Positions 7,165 to 14,177 of a stretch of DNA of 14,515 bases are shown piece by piece. Source of the stretch: Dehalococcoidales bacterium. Lineage in GTDB: Bacteria > Chloroflexota > Dehalococcoidia > Dehalococcoidales > UBA2162. The stretch spans positions 2,304,462-2,318,976 of the forward strand of contig CP070800.1 in NCBI GenBank assembly GCA_020343555.1, read 5' to 3'. A program made the position numbers and the translations under genes. Under the pieces are notes generated by a model. That model was not told the origin of the DNA and searched no databases. It saw only the letters and a list, made by a program, of their open reading frames with translations. The stretch's first letter is position 1. Every line of letters begins with the position of its first letter.

Positions 7165-7245
7165 ATGAAAATGATGTACAATACTTACTTTCGGTTTAAC
7201 TTTAACTTCATGTTTACCGGGCGCTGCAGGCGCGTGGGAAGGTAG
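7165..7245 (+). CDS. Phe-rich leader peptide of pheST (attenuation peptide)
   Basis: A 26-codon ORF runs from ATG 7165 to TAG 7243-7245, preceded by GGAAG six bases upstream; further ATGs at 7171 and 7174 keep the same frame. Residues 9-17 read FRFNFNFMF, so five of nine codons are Phe (four TTT, one TTC), in strict alternation. E. coli pheST has an analogous leader peptide (pheM) in which ribosome stalling at Phe codons during charged tRNA-Phe shortage prevents termination. The ORF ends about 46 bases before a terminator hairpin and overlaps alternative pairing segments, exactly where such a peptide must lie. Too short for most gene finders. Confidence 0.85.
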   Translation: MKMMYNTYFRFNFNFMFTGRCRRVGR

Positions 7246-7298
7246 TATTGTAGTGTAATCATAACAGGTTATTGTGCATAACACAGATATGCCCTCCC
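7217..7298 (+). promoter_or_regulatory. Alternative RNA structures of the pheST attenuator
   Basis: Three competing segments can be drawn. A short hairpin GCGC (7221-7224) / GCGC (7230-7233), supported by CC 7217-7218 with GG 7236-7237, would hold GTGGG in the protected state. If a ribosome stalls at the Phe codons (7189-7215) its footprint breaks this hairpin. GGGAAGG (7236-7242) can then pair with CCTCCC (7293-7298) with one bulged A, destroying the terminator. A separate hairpin GTTAT/ATAAC (7268-7272, 7278-7282) lies between. The pairings are read by eye; energies were not computed. Confidence 0.55.
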
Positions 7299-7314
7299 GA
7301 GTGGAGGGTTTTTT
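7292..7314 (+). terminator. Attenuator terminator upstream of pheS
   Basis: CCCTCC (7292-7297) pairs with GGAGGG (7303-7308) around the loop CGAGT, followed by six T (7309-7314). It lies between the leader peptide stop and the pheS start, 34 bases before pheS, so it must be bypassed for pheST expression. Confidence 0.85.
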
Positions 7315-7348
7315 AGTAATACGAAACTAAATATAAGGAAATAGACAG

Positions 7349-8386
7349 ATGGCAGAGAATCCGGAACAATTGAGACAAAAAGCGCTCGAAGAACTGAAAA
7401 CCATAAGTGCTGAAGAAAATCTTGAAGCCTGGAGGATCAAGTACCTGGGAAGGAAAGGCCAATTGACCGCTGTACTTCGCGGCCTGGCGAATCTTCCTCC
7501 CGAAGAAAGAAGGATCACAGGCGCAGCCGCGAACAAGGTGAAGACCAGCCTGGAAAAAAGCCTGAAAGAGAAGGAACTGGAGATTAAGGAATCACGCCTT
7601 TCTTCGGTGGACAGCGATGCGATAGATATTACTCTTCCAGGAAAACCTCTTCCGGCAGGCAGAATTCACCCGGTCACCCAGGCGATCAACGAAATTTGCG
7701 ATATCTTCAAATCGATGGGTTTCCAGATCGCCCAGGGCCCGGACGTGGAATGGGAATACTACAATTTCGAAGCTCTGAACATACCAGAAGAACATCCCTC
7801 CCGGGATACTATGTCTACCTACTGGGTAGACTATATAGATGCCAGGGGTAAAAGTCCGATGATGCTGCGTACTCAGGGTACAGCAGTCAGTGCCCGGATC
7901 GTTGAAGAAAGAGAACCTCCTATCAGGACGATCGAACCTTCCAGGGTTTACCGGTATGAGGCAACGGACGCCACTCACCTGAATATTTTTCATCACCTAG
8001 ACGGTATAGCAGTCGATAAAGGAATAAACATGGCGGATCTGAAGGGCACACTCTACGAGTTCGCCCGGCGCTACTTCGGTGAAGACAGAAAAGTACGGTT
8101 CAGGGTCGATTATTTCCCTTTCGTAGAACCGGGTGTTGAGATGGCGATAGACTGCGCGGTTTGTCGTGGAGACGGATGCAGCTTTTGCAGAGACAGCGGA
8201 TGGCTGGAAATACTCGGGGCGGGAATGACCCATCCGAACGTACTGCGTATGGGTGGAATCGATCCTGAAGAATATACCAGTTTCGCCTTCGGTATAGGAC
8301 TGGAACGCCTCCCGATGTTGAAATACGGGATCGATGATATGAGGTTGTTCTATACCTCCGACCTGAGATTTTTAAGGCAATTCTAG
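7349..8386 (+). CDS. pheS: Phenylalanyl-tRNA synthetase alpha subunit
   Basis: This is the catalytic subunit of the (alpha-beta)2 PheRS, 345 aa. An N-terminal coiled-coil tRNA-binding region (about 1-90) precedes the class II core. Motif 2 is RVYRYEATDATHLNIFHHLD (about 199-218). Motif 3 is FAFGIGLERL (about 312-321), and the C-terminus GIDDMRLFYTSDLRFL is canonical. Residues C269, C272, C277 and C280 (CX2CX4CX2C) form a zinc-knuckle-like insert found in some bacterial PheS. The segment LRTQGTAVSAR (about 173-183) differs from the common RTHTS version. AAGGA sits nine bases before the ATG. pheT follows after 44 bases in the same operon. Confidence 0.97.
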   Translation: MAENPEQLRQKALEELKTISAEENLEAWRIKYLGRKGQLTAVLRGLANLPPEERRITGAAANKVKTSLEKSLKEKELEIKESRLSSVDSDAIDITLPGKPLPAGRIHPVTQAINEICDIFKSMGFQIAQGPDVEWEYYNFEALNIPEEHPSRDTMSTYWVDYIDARGKSPMMLRTQGTAVSARIVEEREPPIRTIEPSRVYRYEATDATHLNIFHHLDGIAVDKGINMADLKGTLYEFARRYFGEDRKVRFRVDYFPFVEPGVEMAIDCAVCRGDGCSFCRDSGWLEILGAGMTHPNVLRMGGIDPEEYTSFAFGIGLERLPMLKYGIDDMRLFYTSDLRFLRQF

Positions 8387-8430
8387 AGTCGAAAAACCTG
8401 AAAAGTATAAATAAATGAAGAGTAGATAAA

Positions 8431-10836
8431 ATGAAAGTATCGATTAGCTGGTTAAAGGAATATGTAGATTTTGTAGAACCGCTTGAGGATATAGCCCATA
8501 AGCTGACCATGGCCGGATTTGAAGTGGAAGAGATAATAAGAACAGGCAGCGGCTGGGATAAGGTAGTCGTGGCGCAGATAAAAACGGTAAATCCTCACCC
8601 GAACGCCGACCGTCTTACTCTGCCGACACTCGACCTGGGTGGTGAAGAAGCAACAGTCGTCTGCGGAGCTCCAAATCTGAAGGTCGGAGACAAGGTGCCT
8701 TTCGCATGTGTCGGCGCCGAACTCATTGACGGGCACACCGGGAAACTGGAAGTGCTCAAGCCGGCCAAGATTCGCGGGGTGGAATCTGCCGGTATGGTCT
8801 GTTCCGAGAAGGAACTCGGTATATCGGAAAGGCATGAAGGGATACTGGTGTTGCCTGATGACGCTCCTGTGGGAACACCTCTGGCTGATTACATGGGAGA
8901 TGTCGTTTTCGATATCGATATCACGCCGAACCGGGCCGATTGCCTTTCGGTGATTGGTATTGCCAGGGAAGTGGCAGCCCTGACCGGGCAGAAAGTTCAT
9001 ATACCGGAAGTGGCTTACGAAGAAACAGGCGATCCGCTCGAAGACCAGATAACGATAGAAATAAACGCGCCGGACCTGTGTCCGCGTTATGCTGTCACCC
9101 TTATCAGGAATGTAACATTCACTGAATCGCCTCCCTGGATGCAGCAGCGATTGCTTGCAGCCGGGATGCGGCCGATCAACAACCTGGTGGACGTTACCAA
9201 TTATGTGATGCTGGAGTACGGGCAGCCACTTCATTCATTCGACTATGATAAGATACGGGCTAAAAAGATAATCGTACGCCGGGCTTCAGACTATGAACCC
9301 ATAATTACGCTGGATGATAACGAGCGAGAACTTAATTCCGGTATGCTGGTGATTTCGGACCCGATGGGCGCGGTAGCCGTCGCCGGTGTTATGGGCGGCG
9401 CCAACAGCGAGGTAACGGAAAATACCACCGCCATTCTGCTGGAAGCGGCGAGTTTTAATCCGAAAAGTATTCACTACACGGGCAGGCATCTTGGTATTCC
9501 CAGCGAAGCCTGTATGCGATTTGAGAGGGGTATCAGCCGGGAGTTGACTCTGGGTGCCCTGAAACGGGCTACCCAGCTTCTTGCCGAACTGGGTGGGGGA
9601 GAAGTGGCTAAAGGAATCGTCGATATCTACCCGGAGAAGCTTGTCCATGAACCGATAACTCTATCCGCCGCGGCAGTCGAACGCCATATAGGAAGAGAAT
9701 ACAGTATGGATGAAATAGCCAGTTCACTCGAACTGCTTGGATTTGACATAAAGAGAGATGATTCAGCCGGTGAAGTCACAGCAATTGCACCGTACTGGCG
9801 CACCGACATCAGTATCAGGGAAGACCTTATCGAGGAGATAGTGCGTGTTGTCGGTTACGATGAAATCCCGACGACGATGATAAGCGAACCTATACCCAGG
9901 CATGACGCGCCGCCGGTAGTTGAATTGAAACGGGAGATAATCCGAATCCTTACAGGCTGTGGGTTGCAGGAGATCAAGTCTTATACCATGACTGGCCTGG
10001 ACATGATAAAAAAGATATCTACCGGACCTGCAGCTGATGAATCTTCACTTATCAGGGTATCGAATCCGATAACAGCCGACCAGGAATACATGCGACCGAG
10101 TCTAAGGATGAACCTTCTGATTGCCCTGGAATCGAACCGGAGATACCAGGGCGGCGGCATCAGGATATTCGAGGTCGGTAAGGTATTCATACCGCGACAG
10201 TATGACCTTCCGGAAGAACGTGTAATGCTTTGTGGGCTGATCGCCGGGATCGATACCGAAAATTCCTGGCACGGTGAAGGTCGGCAGTCGAATTTTTACG
10301 ATGCCAAGGGAGTAATCGAAACTCTCCTTGATAAACTGGGTGTAGAAGCCGTTTATATCCCGGGAAAAGATGCAGGACTGCATGCTTCAAGGCAGGCTTC
10401 CGTTATGGTAGATGGAAAGGAGATCGGGGTTATCGGCGAAGTCCATCCATTGGTGCTGGAGAAATTCGATATCGATGAACCTGCCTACCTGTTCGAGATA
10501 GACCTGCCGGCATTGCTTGAGTATACCCTTGATGACAGGACATTCACAACATTGCCCAGGTTCCCGTCCGTCGTCAGGGACATGGCTCTTATCGTGGACT
10601 CCGACGTGATCCATACCCAGATAGTCGAGATAATCAGGGGATATTCGCTGGTTGTGGCAGTAGACATCTTCGATGTGTACTCGGGAGAACAGGTACCGCC
10701 GAGCAAGAAATCGCTGGCTTACAGACTTACCTACCAGTCACCTGACCATACTCTTACTGATAAGGAAGTGAACAAGGTACAGGAACAGATCCTGAAGAAG
10801 CTTGAGAAAGACCTTGGAGCTACACTACGAGTCTAA
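8431..10836 (+). CDS. pheT: Phenylalanyl-tRNA synthetase beta subunit
   Basis: The beta subunit, 801 aa, has full family length. Domains in order: N-terminal helical/B1 region; OB-fold tRNA-binding domain (about 40-155, with NPHPNADRL at 54-62); B1 continuation with FDIDITPNRADCLS (about 160-173); B3/B4 editing domain (about 210-370); B5 (about 405-475); a core-like region (about 490-690); and a C-terminal ferredoxin-fold anticodon-binding FDX-ACB domain (about 708-801), with FPSVVRDMALIVD and the end SLAYRLTYQSPDHTLTDKEVN. The editing domain hydrolyses Tyr-tRNA-Phe. The RBS before ATG 8431 is weak (GAAGAG), suggesting dependence on pheS translation. A strong terminator follows. Confidence 0.97.
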   Translation: MKVSISWLKEYVDFVEPLEDIAHKLTMAGFEVEEIIRTGSGWDKVVVAQIKTVNPHPNADRLTLPTLDLGGEEATVVCGAPNLKVGDKVPFACVGAELIDGHTGKLEVLKPAKIRGVESAGMVCSEKELGISERHEGILVLPDDAPVGTPLADYMGDVVFDIDITPNRADCLSVIGIAREVAALTGQKVHIPEVAYEETGDPLEDQITIEINAPDLCPRYAVTLIRNVTFTESPPWMQQRLLAAGMRPINNLVDVTNYVMLEYGQPLHSFDYDKIRAKKIIVRRASDYEPIITLDDNERELNSGMLVISDPMGAVAVAGVMGGANSEVTENTTAILLEAASFNPKSIHYTGRHLGIPSEACMRFERGISRELTLGALKRATQLLAELGGGEVAKGIVDIYPEKLVHEPITLSAAAVERHIGREYSMDEIASSLELLGFDIKRDDSAGEVTAIAPYWRTDISIREDLIEEIVRVVGYDEIPTTMISEPIPRHDAPPVVELKREIIRILTGCGLQEIKSYTMTGLDMIKKISTGPAADESSLIRVSNPITADQEYMRPSLRMNLLIALESNRRYQGGGIRIFEVGKVFIPRQYDLPEERVMLCGLIAGIDTENSWHGEGRQSNFYDAKGVIETLLDKLGVEAVYIPGKDAGLHASRQASVMVDGKEIGVIGEVHPLVLEKFDIDEPAYLFEIDLPALLEYTLDDRTFTTLPRFPSVVRDMALIVDSDVIHTQIVEIIRGYSLVVAVDIFDVYSGEQVPPSKKSLAYRLTYQSPDHTLTDKEVNKVQEQILKKLEKDLGATLRV

Positions 10837-10854
10837 TAATTCTTTGAGAGTATA

Positions 10855-10886
10855 AGAGAGGGGCTCAAAGCCCCTCTCTTTAGTTT
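10855..10886 (+). terminator. Terminator of pheST
   Basis: AGAGAGGGGCT (10855-10865) pairs perfectly over 11 bp with AGCCCCTCTCT (10869-10879), loop CAA, followed by TTAGTTT. It begins 18 bases after the pheT stop. Confidence 0.9.
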
Positions 10887-11079
10887 CCATATTCACGGGA
10901 ATGACATATGTACTCGGTACTAGAAGAAAAGGTAGTTTTTATGTACATTCAAACTTTTCTAAGTTCAACTATCAACCGCCTTTCATTATACACCCATTCA
11001 ATTGGCTAAGCAATCATCGGGATCAGTGTCCAGTGATGTGTATAGCTATTTGATTCCGTTTAGCTTCAGGATTAATATC

Positions 11080-11097
11080 AAAAAAAGGAATCCTTTT
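11080..11097 (-). terminator. Weak candidate terminator of the antiporter gene
   Basis: Read on the minus strand, AAAAGG (11097-11092), loop ATT and CCTTTT (11088-11083) form a 6-bp A/T-rich hairpin that runs on into three more T. It lies 65 bases past the stop of the Kef-type gene. A second small dyad without a T-run, TAGCAA/TTGCTA (11133-11147), lies closer to the stop. Nothing else is seen between the pheT terminator and the gene. Confidence 0.35.
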
Positions 11098-11161
11098 CAG
11101 TGTCTACAAAGTCTTAGTAGCTACACTTAAGGTAGCAACTATTGCTAAGGCAGTGGTCAAA

Positions 11162-12889
11162 CTACACAGAGTGATCAGGATTAAATTCGGTTATTTCTTC
11201 GTCCTTGCGTATAAGGGCTAGAATCCGTCTTCTCTCTTCTGTCTTCAAGCCCATTACATTCAAGAGTCTTTTGATAAACCTGAAACTGGCCTCATACTCA
11301 GGGCTAACCAATTCGATTACTCCCAACTCTTTAAGCTCGTTAGCTTCTCTAGCCCGATGTACCCTCGCTAATACCTTTAGCTTTGGATTAATACTCAGAG
11401 CAGTCTTTACCGTGGTAACCAATGCAATCGGGTCTGGATAAGTTACCACCAAAGCTTGCGCTCTACCAAGGTCAGCCTTGGATAGAACATTTATATTGGT
11501 AGCATCACCATATATACGTGGTCGCCCGATGTTTCTTGCATCGGAAATACGCTCCGGATCGAGATCGACAATAAGGTATGGAATACCAGCATCTTGCATG
11601 CCTTGAGCGATATTTTCACCAACTCTACCATAACCAGCAATCACTACTCGGCCTATATCCTCAGAGGGAACAGAATCATTAGATAGCGTATCCACTTCGG
11701 TAATCATCCGCTTTCTACTCATCAACACAGCTAGTTTTGGATATAGTCTGAATACCAAACTAATTGAAACCGGTGTTAACAACATGGTGATAATTGCACT
11801 GGCGAGAATTAATGAGTAAAACTGAGCTGAAACGATGCCCATATTGACTCCACTCTGAGCTAAAATAAAGCTAAACTCACCAATCTGAAAAAGGCCGACA
11901 CCAGTTAAGATGGCAATCCGGGAACTATGACCAAAGAGTCGTACAATACTAAAAATAACCAGTATTTTCAATACGATGATAACCGCCACTAACAGTGCTA
12001 CTGATTGCCAGTTATTAATCAGGAAAACGGGGTCAAGCAGCATACCCAGAGAAACAAAGAAAAGAGTAGCAAAAATATCACGCAATGGAGTAATCTCTGC
12101 CAACGCCTGATGTACAAACCTTGTTTCACGCAATACCAGACCTACTAGGAAAGATCCAAATACGATTGATAGCCCTAAAATCTGTGTGCCCATTGCGGCA
12201 GCCAAACATAGTACAAGAACTGTTAACAGAAACAGTTCTCGAGCTCGAACACCGCCAACTTTGCCCAGCAACCAGGGGAGAACCCAGCGTCCTAATACGA
12301 TTGCTAACCCGATAAAAAGAAGTGCTTTCCCTACAGCGACAGCAAGAGTAAGTGGTAAGTTCTCGGTTAAACCACCCATTAATGGTATGACCACCATCAT
12401 AACTACTATACCGATATCCTGAAGAATGAGGATGGCAATCATTATACGCCCATGCACTGAGGCCAATTCACCTCGCTCCATCAATATTTTAAGGCATACT
12501 GCCGTACTGCTGAGAGAGATAATCAAACCAAACAAGCCAGCTTGGGGCAGAGGCCATCGGAATAGAAAGAATCCTACAATTAGGCCTAGAGTGAGAGTAG
12601 CTGCAATTTGGCTAATGCCACCCAATATTCCTATCTTGCCTACTTCACGTAATTGAGATATCGAAATTTCCAACCCCAAGGTAAACATCAATAGCGCAAC
12701 GCCTATGGTAGCAGCTGCTTCAACCATTTCCAGATCACCTATCAGACCAAGAGCATGAGGTCCAACAGCTACACCGATTACTAGGTAGCCCAAAATAATT
12801 GGCTGCCTTAATCGATGGGCTATCATTCCACCTACTAAGGCTGCTGACAACAGCACGACAACGTTAACAATAGGATCCAATTGCTGCAC
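11162..12889 (-). CDS. Kef-type CPA2 cation/proton antiporter with RCK domain
   Basis: The 575-residue inner-membrane protein combines a monovalent cation:proton antiporter-2 domain (about 5-385, roughly 12-13 helices) with a cytosolic RCK_N/TrkA_N domain (about 413-530). Visible motifs: LQD at 156-158 in the ion-binding helix; FFVSLGM (277-283); QIGEFSFIL (335-343); nucleotide-binding G419-Y-G421-R-V-G424; and D442 at the end of the second strand (LIVDLDPER). Such proteins (KefB/KefC, YbaL, RosB relatives) exchange K+ or Na+ for H+, gated by NAD(H)/ATP or glutathione adducts; no separate KefF/KefG partner is nearby. The start is GTG (12889), with an in-frame TGA four codons upstream; the TTG three codons in, better spaced from GGAG, could be used instead. 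Expression appears controlled by the upstream Mn2+-type riboswitch, pointing to a role in metal or pH homeostasis. Base use looks more A/T-rich than pheST, by eye. Confidence 0.93.
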   Translation of the reverse strand: MQQLDPIVNVVVLLSAALVGGMIAHRLRQPIILGYLVIGVAVGPHALGLIGDLEMVEAAATIGVALLMFTLGLEISISQLREVGKIGILGGISQIAATLTLGLIVGFFLFRWPLPQAGLFGLIISLSSTAVCLKILMERGELASVHGRIMIAILILQDIGIVVMMVVIPLMGGLTENLPLTLAVAVGKALLFIGLAIVLGRWVLPWLLGKVGGVRARELFLLTVLVLCLAAAMGTQILGLSIVFGSFLVGLVLRETRFVHQALAEITPLRDIFATLFFVSLGMLLDPVFLINNWQSVALLVAVIIVLKILVIFSIVRLFGHSSRIAILTGVGLFQIGEFSFILAQSGVNMGIVSAQFYSLILASAIITMLLTPVSISLVFRLYPKLAVLMSRKRMITEVDTLSNDSVPSEDIGRVVIAGYGRVGENIAQGMQDAGIPYLIVDLDPERISDARNIGRPRIYGDATNINVLSKADLGRAQALVVTYPDPIALVTTVKTALSINPKLKVLARVHRAREANELKELGVIELVSPEYEASFRFIKRLLNVMGLKTEERRRILALIRKDEEITEFNPDHSV

Positions 12890-12943
12890 AACTCCATCTC
12901 AACTACATCGGTTATATTTGTTTTCATCCCTCATTAAATAATT

Positions 12944-12986
12944 AAAAAAGACCTTTATCGCAAAATATAGATTGCAATAAAGGTCT
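12944..12986 (-). terminator. Expression-platform terminator of the riboswitch
   Basis: On the minus strand AGACCTTTATTGCAA (12986-12972) pairs with TTGCGATAAAGGTCT (12963-12949) over 15 bp with one G-U pair, loop TCTATATT, then five more T (12948-12944). The first arm includes the 3' strand of aptamer helix P1 (12983-12977), so aptamer folding and termination are mutually exclusive. Confidence 0.93.
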
Positions 12987-13071
12987 CGCTTGTTAGCCTT
13001 TACCTAACCAACAGCTCCGGGTCTTTCAGACCGTGTTGACGTTAGCTGTTTAGCCAGCTACTCCCCTTTAT
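12977..13071 (-). promoter_or_regulatory. yybP-ykoY manganese riboswitch aptamer
   Basis: Read on the minus strand from 13071, the segment begins ATAAAGGGGAGTAGC and ends AGCGAGACCTTTAT, the two conserved flanks of the yybP-ykoY class, whose metal site is formed where these two loops dock. P1 is ATAAAGG (13071-13065) with CCTTTAT (12983-12977). P2 is AGCTG/CAGCT (13059-13055, 13048-13044). A long arm is built from CTAAC/GTTAG and CAACA/TGTTG, capped by GGTCT-GAA-AGACC. This class binds Mn2+ and usually controls exporters (MntP, TerC/Alx, P-type ATPases). Here it lies 88 bases before a Kef-type antiporter. When Mn2+ stabilises P1 the downstream terminator cannot form, so it should switch expression on. 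Confidence 0.92.
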
Positions 13072-13077
13072 GGTTTC

Positions 13078-13106
13078 ATAATCTCAAAGTAGCATACGTT
13101 TGTCAA
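13078..13106 (-). promoter_or_regulatory. Promoter for the riboswitch-antiporter transcript
   Basis: On the minus strand a perfect TTGACA (13106-13101), a 17-base spacer and GATTAT (13083-13078) predict a start near 13071, exactly at the first base of aptamer helix P1. The fit between the predicted start and the aptamer boundary supports both calls. Confidence 0.75.
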
Positions 13107-13413
13107 TTTTAACCAGAAGATTCATGTATATGTTGCAAGCAAGTATAGATCTTAAGAACCATATCTTGAGCCCTAGCTAATATTGTACAAATATTGGGAT
13201 AATTATATAGACATAATAGAGACTAAATCTGAATTCTTACTCTATCTAAGCCTTCACAATATAACAGAACAGCATTCGCGAGTATAAATATACATTATGG
13301 AATTTTCTAGGATGTGTTCCAGTCGCTACAGCAATTTGTATAAACCAGTTACAATATCAACGATCTTCTTTACCGCTTCATTAAGTGGGATATTTTTAGT
13401 CTGTTTCTTTGTT
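13107..13413. other. Non-coding A/T-rich spacer
   Basis: The stretch between the antiporter promoter and the inverted repeat upstream of the tandem-domain gene shows no convincing gene, RNA or mobile element on either strand. A 69-codon minus-strand frame at 13326-13535 is judged spurious. Confidence 0.5.
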
Positions 13414-13466
13414 TCAACACTGTTTTGAGGGTATTGCTCTCGGTAACAAGAATAATCCAGTGTTGA
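13414..13466. repeat. 9-bp inverted repeat at a promoter
   Basis: TCAACACTG (13414-13422) and CAGTGTTGA (13458-13466) are perfect inverted copies with 35 bases between. The right copy overlaps the -35 element of the promoter for the 13524 gene. This could be an operator pair for a dimeric repressor, or chance. Confidence 0.4.
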
Positions 13467-13491
13467 CACCATTACGGGCATCATATAGCAT
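13463..13491 (+). promoter_or_regulatory. Promoter for the tandem TIGR04076-like gene
   Basis: A perfect TTGACA (13463-13468), a 17-base spacer and TAGCAT (13486-13491, 4 of 6 matches) predict a start near 13498, leaving a short leader with a strong GGAGGGG RBS. Confidence 0.6.
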
Positions 13492-13523
13492 AAAGCATAT
13501 TTTCTAACGTATGGAGGGGTAAA

Positions 13524-14081
13524 ATGGCGGATCATTATAAAATCAGGATCAAATTATTAAAAAACGACAAACCCTGTAACCAGGGTCATAAACCGGGTAC
13601 CGAATGGCTGTACGATAAAGCGGCTCCGCAGGGATTATGCAGCTTTGCATTCAACTCTCTTCGCCCGTTTATCGAGGTGCTGAAAAACGGCGGTAATCTT
13701 CCTTGGGAAGGTGATCCTAACGTCGTCACCCAGTGCTGTCCCGATCACCTGGTTAACAACGTGTTCGAAATGAGGCGTGAACCTGAGAACGATAAAAAAG
13801 CTGACGCGTATAATGTCTTTGTCAAGCTGGTCGGTAAGGATTGCGATGGAGTCTGCGGTTTCGGCCACAAGGAAGGAGATACCTGGGAAATTAATAGCCC
13901 CAGAGAAATGGTCCTCGAGAATATCTGTCCTTCAGCGTTTAAGGCTGTCAATGATGCAGTGACGGTGATGAGGTATGGCGGACAATATCCCTGGCAACCC
14001 GATCCTGAAACATACACTGTAACCTGCCCTGATCCGAACGTGAGAAACAAGTTTGAACTCAGGCGTACACCGAGGCAATAA
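13524..14081 (+). CDS. Protein of two tandem TIGR04076-like domains
   Basis: The 185-residue soluble protein is an internal duplication. Copy 1 (about 5-87) and copy 2 (about 96-183) share, in order: GHKPGTEW (21-28) / GHKEGDTW (114-121); L/I-C at 39 and 135; a GG (56-57 / 152-153); PW (60-61 / 156-157); DP (64-65 / 160-161); CPD (72-74 / 168-170); and FE-x-RR (81-85 / 177-181). This matches the uncharacterised TIGR04076 family as I recall it, which is normally a single domain of about 90 aa. Conserved Cys (C18, C39, C71-C72; C107, C111, C135, C168) and His (H22, H115) could bind metal or a redox cofactor; that is inference. GGAGGGG precedes ATG 13524 at good spacing. It lies alone between its own promoter and a convergent partial gene. 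Function unknown. Confidence 0.85.
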   Translation: MADHYKIRIKLLKNDKPCNQGHKPGTEWLYDKAAPQGLCSFAFNSLRPFIEVLKNGGNLPWEGDPNVVTQCCPDHLVNNVFEMRREPENDKKADAYNVFVKLVGKDCDGVCGFGHKEGDTWEINSPREMVLENICPSAFKAVNDAVTVMRYGGQYPWQPDPETYTVTCPDPNVRNKFELRRTPRQ

Positions 14082-14177
14082 CGAGGGAATATCATAAGGT
14101 GAAGATCATCAGATAGACATAGGCATCACTGGATAATGATCACGGTATTAACTCATCTCGAGGATAGGCGCCTAGAT

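Noticed and set aside
11133..11147. TAGCAA-CTA-TTGCTA hairpin past the antiporter stop as a terminator
   Set aside because: Only 6 bp, A/T-rich and without a T-run on either strand.
12899..12934. 11-residue ORF between the riboswitch terminator and the antiporter start, in the same frame as the antiporter
   Set aside because: No spaced RBS. The in-frame TGA before GTG 12889 could be a sequencing error that hides an N-terminal extension, but nothing supports that; the peptide is unremarkable.
13326..13535. 69-codon minus-strand frame with plausible amino acid composition at the end
   Set aside because: It overlaps the promoter, the strong RBS and the first codons of the well-supported 13524 gene, has no RBS of its own and resembles no family I know.
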